This document shows, one piece after another, positions 34,866-49,400 of a stretch of DNA of 64,000 nt; position 1 is the stretch's first letter, and each line of letters starts with the position of its first letter. The stretch is from NCBI RefSeq assembly GCF_050948215.1, contig NC_135157.1:3720001-3784000 (forward strand), in the 5' to 3' direction. The translations under genes and the position numbers were made by a program. The notes under the pieces were generated by a model. It searched no databases. It had not been told where the DNA came from and saw only the letters and a program-made list of their open reading frames with translations. Origin of the DNA: Halictus rubicundus. Its lineage: Eukaryota > Arthropoda > Insecta > Hymenoptera > Halictidae.

Positions 34866-35539
34866 TATAATCAAAGTATGTTCCCAGGAAGACGACACCA
34901 AGTCCCTTGCATTTCAGAAACGGGCATTTTCCGAATTTTGGAGAACGACCATTAAAACGAAATAGCGCACCCGGTTGAACCGAACGTCCAATCTTTCATT
35001 TGATATTTCTTATTCACCAAGCACGTCTAAACACGTCCACGAAGAAGTTTTTCCACATTTGAATAAAATTTTGGCGATGAAATTAAAAACTATTTTGAAA
35101 ATTTATCTTCCGAATTTATTATTTTCCGCAATTATCATGCGATATAGTGGAATAGGCCTACAGGGGATACCACTGGCAAAGAAAAAACGAATTGATAACA
35201 GTACCTCCGCGGTAATATGGAAACCTATGATACGGGGGTCGCCCGGCGGCATGCGCAGTTCATACGGCACGTGCCTGAGCTGGCTTGAAAACTATGGCCG
35301 TCACGAGGAGCGACACGCGCAGCCGAGAAAAGGGGGCATAACCCTCGTAAACTGACCGAAGTGTGCAGTTCTTGCTGACCTCTAACCTAACTCGACCGTA
35401 GCGTGAACCCGGACTAACATTGGAGCTCGGACTAACATCAATTGTAGCAGCGACACAAATGCAAATACACACTGCTAATTTGGTACTGATAATATTTACA
35501 CCTCCCTCGAATAATACCGAGGCGAACAGAGCCAAAAAG

Positions 35540-35660
35540 TTCCCCCACTCTAAAGCCATTTTTACTTATTTTTAATGAAATTTTACCAACATATTTGTGA
35601 CATTTTTCTCGTTAAAGTAACATCAAACAAGATCTAACTTGACCCATATTGACTGTACAT
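35540..35660. repeat. fragment of the second palindromic family
   Basis: A TTTTACCAACATATTTGTGAC segment followed by a match to the AAAGTAACATCAAA stretch resembles the arm DNA at 26060-26120. Ends are lost. The neighbouring DNA from 34870 to 37300 is GC-variable with only unrecognised open frames (for example 36322-36528 plus), and I assign no gene there. Confidence 0.4.
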
Positions 35661-37309
35661 GTGAAACATAATGTATCACTTCAGAAATCTGTTGGGAATG
35701 GTTTCATAGCAAAAAACGAAGAATAAAAACGCTTTCATTAATATTGCTCTATGAATACGCTCCTAGGCAGGTATTATCGTTCCAGCATGCCTCGAACGCT
35801 CACGCTCAGTCTTCTATTTACATTGCTAAGATCGTACACTAGACACGATTTTAAGAGAGCTCCTCGTGTAACTAGTTTGATAAATGAAAAATATTTGTTG
35901 TTTAAATAAACAGCTTAACATGTCGAAAATATGTTTTCAAAAAATTAGACTAGAATTTTGCAAATTAAGGGAGCTACAGCTCGTTGGAGCATGGCACCAC
36001 CCGCAGATATGCCGCAATATAATACTGATAAAGCTTAATATTAATCGTTTGAGTCCCAAGCAACGCGATCGCGAAAAGTCGAAAAGTCTCAGTACATTTC
36101 GAACGCTATCGACAATGGAACGCTGACAATGCAGTCACTGACTGTCGAAGTAACGCGCTCAACTTCACTGACGCACTTACATCACATAGCTGCTTCTTTA
36201 AATGTAAATAATACACTTAAATATTTTGTATTTCACTGTTATCGCGCCGCTTAGGCCTCTTCGCAATCGATAAAGACAAGCGCTATCGCGCTGTTCAGCG
36301 TTTTTCGACCATGTTTTTCCAATGACCCCTGGGACTCAAACGGTTAAAGGTCAATGCATATCTCACAGGCCGGCAAACCTGATGATTTTTCCCAGTTTAC
36401 GCATTCTTGGGGTCCGGGACAGCGACTTAAGAGAGTTCGAGAGGCTGGGAACAAAGGCAGAGCGTGTCCTCTGCTACCAGAACCCCAGGGGTTCGAAGGC
36501 CAATGCTAGAGCCATCAGGCTGGCCTGAGAATATTCTCGTCGAGAATGAACCTGCTGTATTGATTTAAAAAGCTATCGACCAGAACTTTTCAGAGTTCGT
36601 CGTGGTAATAGATGGAGAATACGCTGTTAAGGAATTTAATCGTTATAATAAACAAAATAACAATTTATTACTATGCTAACAAACCTATCCCCACCTCAGC
36701 CGCGCCTGTAGGCCCAATGTTTTGACGTCGAACGTCACACACTACATAGTACGTGTGACCACTGTAGCCAATATTTCGAATACAGCCGAAAATGTGTGTG
36801 AAACGAGGCCTGCCTCTTCCACGCTGAACCAATCGGCCGCGCATTCGTATCAATACAATGTCACCACTTCGAACCCATACGAAATGGCGTCTTTCCACCC
36901 CCTACAATCGCGTAATAGTGGGCGGTAACAGTTTAATATCCTTAGCCCACTGCTACAATCCACAGCTTACGTCAATTATCATGGAATTAATCATACGGGA
37001 ATGTCTTGGTAAAAATAGTATCTATTGTTATGTTTTCCGAGTAGGAGGTGCGATATTACGATTTAGTATGAGGAAGTCAGCACGTGTTGACCGTGTGTTT
37101 TCCTTCGTGTTTTCGTCGGACGGTGGCCATAAAGTCATTAAAACTCGCCGTAGAAACTAATTATTACGCTAGCCTCATTTTTAGAGTTGACCAACATCTG
37201 ACCTTGCCCGTCATAAAATTGATGGCTTGGGCTAACCGAACGGTACAACACCTTCTACCTGCATTTTATCGCCTTGCGTACCATACATACCTAAGCAGGT
37301 AATTTTGCT

Positions 37310-37496
37310 TGTAAATGAAAAACACATATTGCTATTGAGTCATTGGGAAACAAGAATGGACAGGTTACCTGAAAGATGGCAACAAGTCCTTACAAATAAT
37401 GGAAATTATATCATTGAATAATATTAAACATGTATTTTTATAAATTGATTCAAATGTTTTCTTTAAAATACGGCAGAACTTTCCCTCCAATCTAAT
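37310..37496 (+). pseudogene. mariner transposase C-terminal relic with right terminal repeat
   Basis: The plus strand reads HWETRMDRLPERWQQVLTNN through to a TAA at 37420, the typical mariner C-terminus (LPERWQKVV...NG.Y). About 75 bp further on, a mariner-like terminal repeat (CGGCAGAACTTTCCCTCCAA, then TCTAATA) ends the copy. Everything upstream of ~30 codons has been lost. Confidence 0.7.
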
Positions 37497-37635
37497 ATAT
37501 TTTTATAACAGTTTCAAGTACCCAATATTTGCAATTTTTGATGCTCCGCGAATTAAAAAACGGAATTTCAAACAGGAAGAATCGTAGAATACGACCATAT
37601 TTTTAAAAATATTTTTACACTTTAACCGGTGGTAA

Positions 37636-38326
37636 AATTTGCAGAACAAAGATGTTGAAAATGAAGCAAAAACCTCCGTTAACAAAACATCATAAAGAGC
37701 AGCGATTAACATTTGCAAAAGAACGTATTCACTGGAAGAAGAAATGAAGACGTATTTTATTTACGGTCGAAAAGAAGTTCAATATGGACGGCCCAGATGG
37801 ATTTTCATTCTATTACCACGACGTAAGAAAAGAAAGAATTGTGAAAAAACGAAGACAAATGGGTGGGGGTGGTGTGATGATCAGGACCGGAATTGGATAC
37901 AAAGGTAAAACAGATGTACAGTTTCGTGAAGGAAAAATGAATAGTCAGAAATATATAAATCTAATCTCGCAATAAATTAACGAGCATGCACAACGAATTA
38001 CCAAAGGTAAATTTATTTTTCAACATGACAATGCTGCCATTCACCGAGCTAAGGTCGTAGAACAATTTTTTCAAAGAGAAAATGTATCAGTTATGCCATG
38101 GCCTGCACGCTCCCCGGACCGGAATATTATTGAAAATTGTTGGGGAGAACTCGCACGAGCTGTATACAAGAATGGAAAACAGTACGATAATATTCAACAA
38201 TTAAAAGAAGCTATGAAGGTAAAATGGGGTAATTTGTCGCAAGATGCAATTAAAAAGCTACATAAATCCTTACCAAATCGGATGCTCGAAGTAGTAGAAA
38301 ATAAAGGCGGATACACCCATTATTAA
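37636..38326 (+). pseudogene. Tc3-like transposase with two nonsense codons and a lost catalytic Asp
   Basis: One frame runs from ~37650 to the natural TAA at 38324, interrupted only by TGA at ~37746 (where the family has a Trp) and TAA at 37973-37975. In place of the first catalytic Asp (FSDEKKF in the family) the copy reads FTVEKKF. The second Asp (FQHDN) and the Glu (IIENCW) are kept 34 residues apart. The helix-turn-helix N-terminus is not readable. This is an old, dead copy. Confidence 0.82.
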
Positions 38327-38585
38327 TTTGCTGTTAATTATTATGTAACTTTCATTTTTGTGGAAATATATGTATAAATTTTGTAAATGTGCTATCATTT
38401 CACCCTCAGCATTTGTATATTTCTTCTACTTGTTCAGGAAGCTAGCGAGGTCAACCTTATTTACAAAGAGGTTTAGTCTCTGTGCGTCATAACAATTATG
38501 ATAGTATGTGTTACATACAAAAATTCTAAATGATCGTCGAGAAATTAAAGATAGCACGCATGTGCTATCATTTTGTCCGGGACTG
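37636..38585 (+). mobile_element. Tc1/Tc3-like transposon, left end missing
   Basis: The right end reads CTATCATTTTGTCCGGGACTG followed by TA (38586-38587), with an inner repeat of TGTGCTATCATTT at ~38388. No matching left terminus (CAGTCCCGGACAAAATG) is found upstream. The transposase has MKQKPPLTKHHKEQRLTFA, then NMDGPDGFSFYYHDVRKER, GGGGVMIRTGIGYKGKTD, FQHDNAAIH, SPDRNIIENCWGELARAVYK and a terminal NKGGYTHY. Confidence 0.85.
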
Positions 38586-38630
38586 TATAAGAAGAAAATT
38601 GAAAATAAAAAAGTTAGATTCACATTGGTA

Positions 38631-39062
38631 CAGTAAATTCTCATTATAAGAGAGTGCCAACCTTACAGTCAGTGGAAAAACTCATACCACCGCGGTGAGT
38701 GGCCGAAGCTCGAGAGCCGTCGCTGCCACACATTGTCAGCTATATCTTTAAACTTTCTAAACTCTCTAAACTTTCACTAACATATTCGTGGCATTTTTCG
38801 GATTAAAATGAAACCAAATATGATATAATTCCGATGATATTTACTTGTGCAATGAAGTTTGCTGTCCGTTTCTCCGTGCAACATTGTATCGGAAACGGAC
38901 ATTTTCGCAGTCTTCTTGTCACTAGCGCTTAGTGGTCATAGGTTTTTCATGGCTTGTAGACGGTTATGACTCTTAGGTTTCCGTCATGCCTTGTGTATTT
39001 CAAATGCGACGCTCGACGAGAACCTCCGATTTCGTATAAGAGTCAGTAAAAAGAACGGCGGG
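38631..39062. mobile_element. second palindromic family, right-truncated copy
   Basis: Starts CAGTAAATTCTCATTAT after a TA, 45 bp beyond the end of the Tc1 relic, and follows the layout of 25871-26757 (GTGAGTGGCCGAAGCTCGAG, the ACATATTCGTGGCATTTTTC arm, then CGACGAGAACCTCCGATTTC). It stops at AAAGAACGGCGGGAC without the terminal repeat. Confidence 0.7.
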
Positions 39063-39660
39063 ACATCGGGGTATCGGGTAGCGGGTATCGATTTCCATAT
39101 CGCGTCTCAAGAAGGAGGAATAACTGGAGTAATGTGTTCACTCACATGACGATGGTGACTGAGATCTCTTCAAATTCCACTTATCACTACGCAAAGTTCT
39201 TTAACACCTGAACCCGTCGATCATCTGTTTACGTTAGAGATAAAAATACTCGTATCTCGAAGAAGTATGTCCTGAAATGAAGAAATTTACTCTCGACAGA
39301 TACACATAATCACATTATCCGTCACTGTTCGCTCTTTTCCTCCCAAGAACATCACTTTGCTATCTCTAACAATTTAAACGGTTGCCTCACCAACGATAAG
39401 AGCGTCAGCCAAGATTTCTCATTCATGACATCCACAAATTTCTACAACATACTGTAGAAATTCTATCTCGAAACACGACACATGTGTACGTTACAATGAA
39501 GCTGTGGAATATTAATTAACATGTCTGTGTTTGTTTAAATAAGACTGATTCTGATCCCGGCTGTATATCCTAAACCACTAACTCTAACAGCCCGTGTGGG
39601 CCAGACATGAATGAGGACTGACCAGACCCGCGCGGAGTGGAAATACGAAACAAAGGAAAA

Positions 39661-39664
<4 letters not shown>

Positions 39665-39708
<44 letters not shown>
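39665..39708. repeat. (GA)n microsatellite
   Basis: About 44 bp of perfect GA. The rest of 39063-40414 holds no gene I can support. A short palindrome (CTTGGGACTC / GAGTCCCGAG, 40039-40060) and a single CAGGGTGT-type transposon end near 39786 are the only structures seen. Confidence 0.95.
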
Positions 39709-39710
<2 letters not shown>

Positions 39711-40414
39711 GGAAAACTTTCTAAAAATTGGCAGCGGCGTTCTGATATTGTTTACATTATATGAGAGCAATACCTCAATATACACAGGGTGTTTGGAAAT
39801 CGTGCTACAACCGGCAAGAGGATGATTCCTCACATAAAATCTAGTCGAAAATAATAATATTACAAGTAAATAATGCTATTACAAGCTAGTCACAACAATC
39901 TTATGTGGAGCCTTTCCTCATTTTGTGGGAGAGACATCACGCGTAGAAAGAAATACATAGATACATAATACATCAGAAATACATAAAATCAAAAATGTTT
40001 CATTTACTAATTTAAAATAAGTACATACCTACACGAGTCTTGGGACTCCAGAGTCCCGAGGTTTTCGCACTATCGAAGAGAGTACAGTACTATCATAATA
40101 ATAGGTATTTATAATGAAGGTAATGGGAGATAAATATCGTATAAGTTTTCTAGTATTTGGAAAAAATAATTCTTTATTAAAACTGTTCTTTGTTAATCTT
40201 AATCTTAAATTAATTTTATGGTAATACACATCGTTTTCTGAACTTGAGGTTATTAAATGTTTAGTTACAAAGATTAAAAGTACATTGAACACTAGTATTA
40301 GTTTAGAATAATATGTACACACTACGTGTATAAATATAATAACACGGTTTTCTACAAAAAATAGTAGCTCTATTTAATCATTAGTTTTTCTACGTAAAAG
40401 CAATGTGTAAATAT

Positions 40415-43400
40415 TTAATGAGCTGCGAATGACTTTGCTAAATTTCTCAACTCTACCCTCGCTATCTTGCCGGAACCAGTATAAGGGAAGGTTGCTATAA
40501 ACTTCACACCACCACGTAATTTATAAGCATCCGTCAAATTCTGTTCAACCTTCATCACCAATTCCTCTGCGGATAACTGTAAAATCAAATTAACAACCAT
40601 AAAATAAACACCTACAACAGTTTGCAAAACGTAGTATAATATAAACCGTACATCTGCTTACATTTTTACACTATCAACTGACAACAATTGAAATACAATA
40701 TCGTCTAATTGATAATCAACCAGTAAATATGATCTCAACAATATTTAATCGTTAATATGAAAATTATTGCAATTTTAGTAATACATACATTACTGAAACG
40801 AGAAATTACTATTTACTCTGGAAAATATTTTAATACGTTTCAATGAATAGTGCAAACATTTAAAGCTTTGAATTTATTAGAACATCGTACCTACATTGTT
40901 TAGAAAATTTTGAAAAAACGATAATTAACCTAAAGTGCTATAAATATTAACGAAAAATTTCTATTTATATAAAGAAAAATTTTAACCCTCAAGTGAAACT
41001 TCTAAATATAGTTTAAAAATGCAATAATTCAATGAAATCATATTTAATATTCATCTGTGTAATAGTTACGTTCGCAGTCTAATTATTACGAAAGATAGTT
41101 GTTAATGTATACTTCTTTATCAGGCACTTTGCGAACGAAAGCAATGGGATGTTCATCATCTATGGGATGAGGTATGCCGACGACTGCAACTTCCAAAACG
41201 CCCGGGTGGGTTTGCAAGAGGTTTTCGATTTTACTAGGTGATATTTGATAACCTCTATACTTAAGGATCTCTTTTATCCTATCAACGATGAACAATTCTC
41301 CCTTCTCATTATAGTAAGCCAGGTCGCCCGAGTGCATCCAACCTACAATTAAAATTAAAATAATCTTATTATAATTTCTAAACCTTTCATCTACAGAACG
41401 TCAAGATGTCACCTGAAACATACTCATAATAAACACAGATACCGATAATGCGACTTTCAATGAGAACTATGAATATTTTAAACAATCACATATTCTCAGA
41501 CTTTATTTATGATTTAAAACTTCGAATTTTCATTTCGTGCCGATACTTCGTTTTTGGAGAACAAGTCATAATAAACGAAATATTATTAACAGATACACTT
41601 ATTGGCTAATCTACACATTTCTGTCATGTACACATCTGTAGTTTTTATTCTTACCGCCTTCATCTATGGCTTCCTTTGTTGCCGTCGGGTTTTTATGATA
41701 TCCCTTCATCATGGTCTCTGTTTTAATACAGAGTGCACCCTGCTGGTTTGGACCAAGAGCTTCTCCTGACTGGAGGTCAATGATTTTCAATTCATTATTT
41801 ACGCATACCGTTCCACAAGAACCGGCGGTATCACCTGGTGTTTGAGCTGCAGCCGCTGCACCTATCTCCGTCATACCTAGAACAAATGTTCAATCATTGC
41901 TCTAGAACAAATTCTAGATTTGAATTGTTTTAGAACAAAAATCCGGCGTCTGTGTATTATACTCGCTCAAATTTTAACTACAAAATTAATCACACAAGAT
42001 TAGATTTTATTAGTCATGATATTTCTTCATTCGCTATTGATCACTTTTAAGAATTAAAGATAGCTACATATCTGAACCATGTCCACTTTCTTGGAAAATG
42101 ATATTTTTATAAGTACATTTAAATTACTAGTAAATTACTAGTACATTTATTATATATAATTATAAACTGTATAGAATATTAAGTTCGTCACACGAGTAGT
42201 GGACCTAATGTAATGTTCACCATTTCTACATATTCGGATTTATCTTAAGTCCATAACTCAGTAGTTCGGAGCAAGAAGGTAGCGATTGTTTCTCGTTCGA
42301 TTGTTTTATGCAGTATTTTTCAAAATTTTCAATAAAAATTATTCGACAAAAATATCTCTTAAAACACACATGGAGGTGTATGCCATTCATTCTAGGATAG
42401 AAATAAAAACAAAGAGATATTAAATATTGTCACAAACATTTTATCATTTTATAGTAATATTAAAAGTACCATGGATTATGGACGTTAATAATGTCATAGT
42501 TTAATTTGATTTGTTTTAAGCCAGAGATTATTAAAGTATATTTTTATAATATACTTTATAATATACTTTTTTTTATAAGCAACCATGTTCAGCACTCGAT
42601 TTCACTTTTGAACAATAAAATACTATATTTTTTATATTATGCGTTCAGAAAATGACGTGTCTATCTCTAACGGTTACAAAGTTACAAGCTTTTTACACCT
42701 TTAATGTGCTTTCCTCTAAAGTTTAAAAGCATGACTTAATACACTTTGGCTCCGGGGTCCAGATATTAATAATATCATAAGACCTAAATCATCAACAGAT
42801 TATGGTTATTTTTGTAACGCTACATACCGTTGGCCATATTAATATCTTAAACAACTTCCCATGTCATTCAATATGAAGACGATTTACCGCTGTTTGTTTA
42901 TTGCTAAAATACTCTCTATGGCATTGCCATACTTACCGAAAGCTTGTAGCACTATTGTATGCGATAAATGTTTCCTCAACATTTCTTGAGATTCTGGTTT
43001 CAACAAAGCACCACCCACATGGAGGCATTTTAAACTCGAGAGGTCGTAGTTTCCCAAATCCTTGTATCTGATCATCCGATTAGCCATACTGGTGCTTAAT
43101 AATAACCATGTAACCTACGACACGATGATCAACAAATTGCAAGACGGAATAATGTGGGATATCAGTCAAAGCAATCTAATCGGTAAAATCGGAATCGACC
43201 TCAGATTAGTAACGACCTGAAATTTTGGAGTAGGTGCCACTCATTACGATTACGTCACACTAGCAATGTCACCCCGCGAAGCGAGCACGTTTTCTTTCTC
43301 TTTCCACTTATCTTTATATCTTCATAATGTAAAAGTATAAGCTAGTAAATATATTGTTTTTGTGAGTACGATTACATGTTATTGTTCGCTTAAATGAGAA

Positions 43401-46400
43401 AAACCAACAAATAATATATTCAAATCCAATTTTTTATAGTTCTTAAAGTTTTGAGTGATGAAAGTGTAATTAGAAAGTTAGTATTATAGTGTGTATCGTT
43501 CTAAAAATATTTTCATCAATCGTTTAGTGTACCTAAGAATCACTTGCCTAGTTTTTACGGTTGAAGCAGCAGGAATCCTTAAACTTTCTCAATGTGATGT
43601 GATGAAGACAAACGATATACAGATATAAAAATTCATGCAGTGGGCACAATAAAAAAGAGTTTAATTTTATCAACCAGTGAAATCTAGTCGTGTGTGTTTG
43701 CATGTGTATGAGCAGTAAAGAAACTTTCAACGCGTTTTGGTAATAAAAACTATGAAATGTATTAGAATCTCAATGCTCGTACAAATCAATCGGATAGTAG
43801 AACAGTTACTCTACACTGATACTTACTGGTTATAACGTTTGATAAAATGTTTACTGAGTTGTACATGATTAGTTTTAGACTAAAGTATTTTATGTGGAAC
43901 GTATTCAGACAATGAAGAATTCAGATATCTAAGATTCGTATAAACCAGGTTTCATGTATTAATACCAGTGCGTTCGAATAATAAAATAATCAGTAGCTTG
44001 AACGTTCAGATAATTTATATAGTGGGTTCAAGAAGTATTTGAACACTAAATACCCGATTCTCAAAAAATTGCCTATATTCAAACAGTGACAATTTCGTTA
44101 AAAATTGACCGTACGGCAATAAACGTGGACTTATTTTAAAGTTACAAGCCCCCAGTTTCGTAATCCACATTTTATTTTATTTCAAGAGTTTTTTCACCAT
44201 GTAACGGGTGTGAAACTGGAGACGCGTTTTTTATAGATGTAGAGATCGAAGGTTCCTCTTCCGGACGAAACCTTAAAAATTGATGTACGATTATTATAGT
44301 ATTTTTGTTCCGTAAAACTATGAAAAAAATCGGACATCAATATTTAAGAGGCCGTTGTAAAGAGAAGTTTCAATCTTCAAATCTATGACACTTTTATTTA
44401 TGAGAAAAATTTTTGAAAGGTTTAGGAGACGCTTGCATTTGCTACATTTTTTGAGGAAACATGGGTCTCCAGTTTCCAAAATACTACATCATCTAAAAAT
44501 ATCTTACAATTAGAGGAAAATGGACAACGGTTTGCGAAAGTAGAGACTTCAAGCTTTAAAATGAGTCCAGGCTTCTGGTTTTACTATATGTTTTTACGAA
44601 ATTATTAAATCGGAAATAAAATGTTTGAATACTTTTTGGATCAACTGTATGTTCAAATAACAAAAGTTTCGATAAAATAACAAACAGCAACTAATTAATT
44701 ACCTTGTATTTTTCTATGAGTTCACACGCTATCTGTGGCTCGAAATCCGAACCGATTATTTTTCTGCTACGGGAAACGAGGTACTTAAGGGTGAAAAGAA
44801 CACTAGTGATCCAGAGCGTGGGACTAAACCATAACGGTCTTTCCTGGGACAAATCCAATCCGGGAGTGGTGTCTGCCGATATGAGAATCATTTTATGCGA
44901 GAGTTCTACACCCTTCGGTAAACCTGTGGTGCCAGAAGAGAAAATTATCAGCGCCGTGTCATCGAGATCAACATTCTCGCATTGGAAATCCGCCACGTCC
45001 GATTCACGATGATCTTGCAGAACATCCAAAAAGGAGACACTGCCGAGATAATCGCCGAATGTGACGACCTTCGCCTCGGAAGTTTCGATTTTTACTGCTT
45101 CTAATACGACCCTCGCCAATTTCTGGTTTGTGAAGATCACTTTCGGCTCGGTTGTTCTTATGAAATGACGCGCAAGACCTGTCAAAACAAGCATATTTTA
45201 GTACTTCCTAGTACTATATTTTTAAAATATTGTTACATTGCTTGTACTTCATTAAAACTATTAAAAAAAAAATACATTTTCGTACAACCCTTGATATTTA
45301 AAATTGGATGCAGAAAGCTTGTATTTTGCATAAAAATCCGCAGTCTAGTCACAATAAACAAGGTTTTAGGACGAATTACTTCGTTATAGAATATCCCACT
45401 GTACACCTGTAGTCTAATGATTACATATTTATCAATAGACTAAGGATTTTATGCATTTATGACAAAAATGCATTGATAAAATTTAAATCAGTAAAAGGAT
45501 TAAAAGATTTTAAAAGTATGGATATACTATTTCTAAACGATCTTAATGATTAAAGAAGGAAAGAAATTTCTATTTAGCTTCTGTTTCTTGCAATCGATGC
45601 AGAACATTTTTATTTTGCATTAAGATCCGCATTCTACTTATCAACATTGATAAGTAATGAATAGCGTGAATAAAAAACACAGATTTTCAAGGAAGTCATT
45701 GTGATAGCACAACAATGTTAAATATAATTCAAATCTCACCAGTATCCATCCATGGATCCAAAGGATTAAACGTTGCACCGATGAAAAGCGCGGCGAGACA
45801 CGGGGTAAAACTGTCACTGTGATTATGCGATACGATCGCAATAATGTCTCCTTTTTGCACACCTTTCTTCTTTAACCAAAGGGCACATTTTATCGCCCGC
45901 TCCAGCAACTCCTCGATAGTATCTTCTTTGCCTGAGACGGGATCCAGCTGTAACATTCGATTGTTCAAATTGCAACATTATTAACACTAGTACTATTAAG
46001 GACTAAACACGGTTGGTGTATAGTGTCTTTCTTTAAAATAATGACACGATTTGATTTATACATGTCCTCTAAGATTTTTATTGCAATATATCGTTGAATA
46101 ACAAACTTCAGGCAAAAATTATATTTATAATTTCAATAATCGTAAAAGAAGGAACCAGGAAGAAGTCAGTTTTATCTGTTTGGTAGTTCTAGTGTTAAGT
46201 TGTCTATAAATTTTGACATTGACACCCACAGAGTGTTCCTGCAATCATTGTACAAAGGGGCATGCGTGCGAATTAGTGTAGCGTTTATAAAATAAAGGTC
46301 AATTATTTGATTATTTAAAATTCCGCAACAGGCGTTTACTCGTCACGGTCTTTGTTTATCTACTGTTCGTAACCAACGTAGGATTTCAGCGAACCACCAG

Positions 46401-49400
46401 TAGTGCACATTTCTTAGATTAAGCTAGCCATGGTTTGGAAAAGAAGCCTCATCGGCGAACAAAAGTCTTTTAAAAAATTATAGGTTCCATCACCGGTTCC
46501 ACGAAAATTATTCACACGTATGTAGTAGATACGTGATGGATCGTTATTGTGGAAATTTTTCTGTGTACGTGCCGTCTTGCTTTTTCCAAATTCGGATCAC
46601 TTTTACCGTAAGTAAGTAAGTATCATATCAATTCTGTCTTGCACTTGAACAATTGACTGCGAACAATTTTCACAGAGTATCAAACACACTGCCAAAATAA
46701 GACCGATTAACCGGAATGATTGAAAACTCTAAATGCTCGTCTGTTCTCCAATAATAGCGGTATTTACATTTACATTTTCGCTTATCGCGTGCGATATGGT
46801 CACTATTGTGGTTCAATGCAGACAATGTGTCGTCTCAGAAGGCAATACGGCACGATAATAAATTGACCGCAGCAATGCGGTGACTGGAAAATTTTATTTT
46901 CAGTAATTGTTGTCTTATCTTTATAATTGTAATACCAATGGACATTCAAGATTCTTCCGATTAAAATAAGTCCAAACACTATGTAAATGGGACTATTTTT
47001 ATCGATTTTATTGATCGAAGTACATAATTAAGACATAGATCGCTCTATATTAAATCGATAAAATCTCGCGGAAGTGTATAAATCAGCCGGACTGTTTTTG
47101 TTATATTCATGACGAAATTATTTTAAAATCAAAACAAGGAATACAATTCCAGCATTAATCTTTCATCAAGATATTTCAACAATGGAAAAACGTTACAAAG
47201 GAAAAGACTTATGTGCGGATGCTTGCTGATTACTGCTGGACACTTATTATTGAAAATCGGGATACCAGGAACAAACGTCAAGCAAGGCGGAAACATTTTT
47301 AATTTGTTTACATCAGAAATAGGTAAGTTTTTGTATTCAATTTTCTTTATTAAGCATTTCCACAATGAAATGTGAATATAACTCGTATTTTTATAATCTT
47401 TTGTAATGATTGGCACCCAAAAAGACAAAAAAAATGTATTTAATTAAGCATAGTAAGCAAAGACATACTTGAGTGGTACCAACGTCGACTACGCATAGCG
47501 ACGGCCCTGTCGAGTCGCGAAAAGGCTGCAATGGCCGTCTGGCGCGAACGCGTCGCGCACACGCTGTCAATTAACATTTTCTGATCCTTCTCGTACATTA
47601 AGGGAACCAAATACTTTTCGTGAATGGTTTCTTTACCAGAAATGTCTGTAGAATGCATTCCTGTATAGTAAATTCCTGCTAGATAAAGGATTTTTCACAT
47701 AAATACAAAAATAGAGCGTACAAAGTACCCGCGTCGGCACATTTTCAAACTTTAACAACCATTTACAACTATGAGGAAGTACATAAAAATATAATTGACT
47801 ATATGAATATGTAGAGGAGAGTCCCCTCTATCTCTTGACTCAAATTTGAACTTTCTCGCGTATTTAGTTTTTGCGTAACACGTAGTTTCGTATCAAAATC
47901 GGGCATTTTTACAAAAACCAAAATTTTTCGAAAACGTTGCGTGATGGAGCAATTCTACTTTAAGATTCGGTTTTAGGATGACAAAGTGTATAAGAATCAC
48001 CCAACAGGTATTGCAAAACTCGAAAAAAGTTTAATTTTGTTGGACAGTGTAATAAGACAAAATGACTTCCAATAAGACCATTCGAAGCAAAGTGTTTTGT
48101 GATTATCTGGAACTGTATCTCGAACTCTTGTATCTTATCATAAAATCAAAACCACTCTTGTGAACATGTTATTTTTCGAACACAATGGTAAACAAATTCA
48201 AAAGACTAAAGTTTTAACGATCACGGAAACGATAAAAATATTACAGACAATCTTTGACCAAGTTTAAAGGGTAGTTCTGAGATAGCATAGTGATGCTAAC
48301 GAGGAACACCTTCTGCAATCGAATCGATACGAATAATATGACCCTCTTGAATTATGGATACACTAATTATACGAGTACCTGTGTAACTACACTAGGATTA
48401 TTCTTCATCATGTCGAACAAGTATTTTCCGCCGCTGGTGTATTTTGAAACAAACGGCACCTTCTTTCCTACGATCACATTATTTTCAATGATGAACGGCT
48501 TCTCAGGCGATTGCACCTACAAACAACAATATTGTCACAAATTATTGTAAACATAAATTCGTCGAGAAGCTATTTCCTCGTGTATCTACATGAACGGGAA
48601 TTTTCTTAAGGGGTTGCATACCTTTAAAAGGTTGAAAAATAAGACAAATTCAACAATTTTTGTTATATCTAAACTAATGTTTCATTAAAAAAAAATCAAT
48701 GTGTACATCTTCTTATACGATATTTATGTAGTATTTGCTGAAAAGTTTAACTAAATATCTTAAACTGGAAATGCGTGACACGCCATTTTTGTAAAACACT
48801 TCTTCTAACCCCATATCCATGGGGTTTTGTTCACTATACATTTTTTCATTTTAAATTAAACAAGAGAAACAATTAAACAAAGCTAGTCCTTGTCTAAGCC
48901 GATTTATCTCTTAAACGAATGATTTTTTGACATAAATAGCTTCATACAATTTTGTAGACTACAACGTGTTGCACGGATTAGTACATTGAAAAATATACTA
49001 ACACAACAATATAATAATACTCGAAACCATTAATTTCTTATCTGTTATGTTTTTTTACACAACATATGGTGTACAAATAATCTACATTTATAGATTAAAA
49101 ACGATCACCCTGTATACACAAAATTGTTGAATTTCTCTTATTTTTCAACTGTTCATAGGTTTTATTGTATACAGTGCGTCGAAAATATATTTAAACTACA
49201 TTTTCGATTTTCGGAAAATTGTCGATATTAAAATTGTGATCATGTCGTAAAACCAAATAGTACAACCATACGCCTAGATTCATTTTGGAGTTTGCAGCAT
49301 CTACTTGCGCAAAGCAATGTTCATTTTCCTCTAAGATATTTTTATATGATGTAGTTGGAAACTGAAGACCTATTTTTCCTAAAAGATGCAGCAGATTCGA

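Noticed and set aside
36322..36528. 68-codon plus frame with a plausible C-terminal block
   Set aside because: No start context, splice partner or family resemblance. Left as unassigned intergenic DNA.
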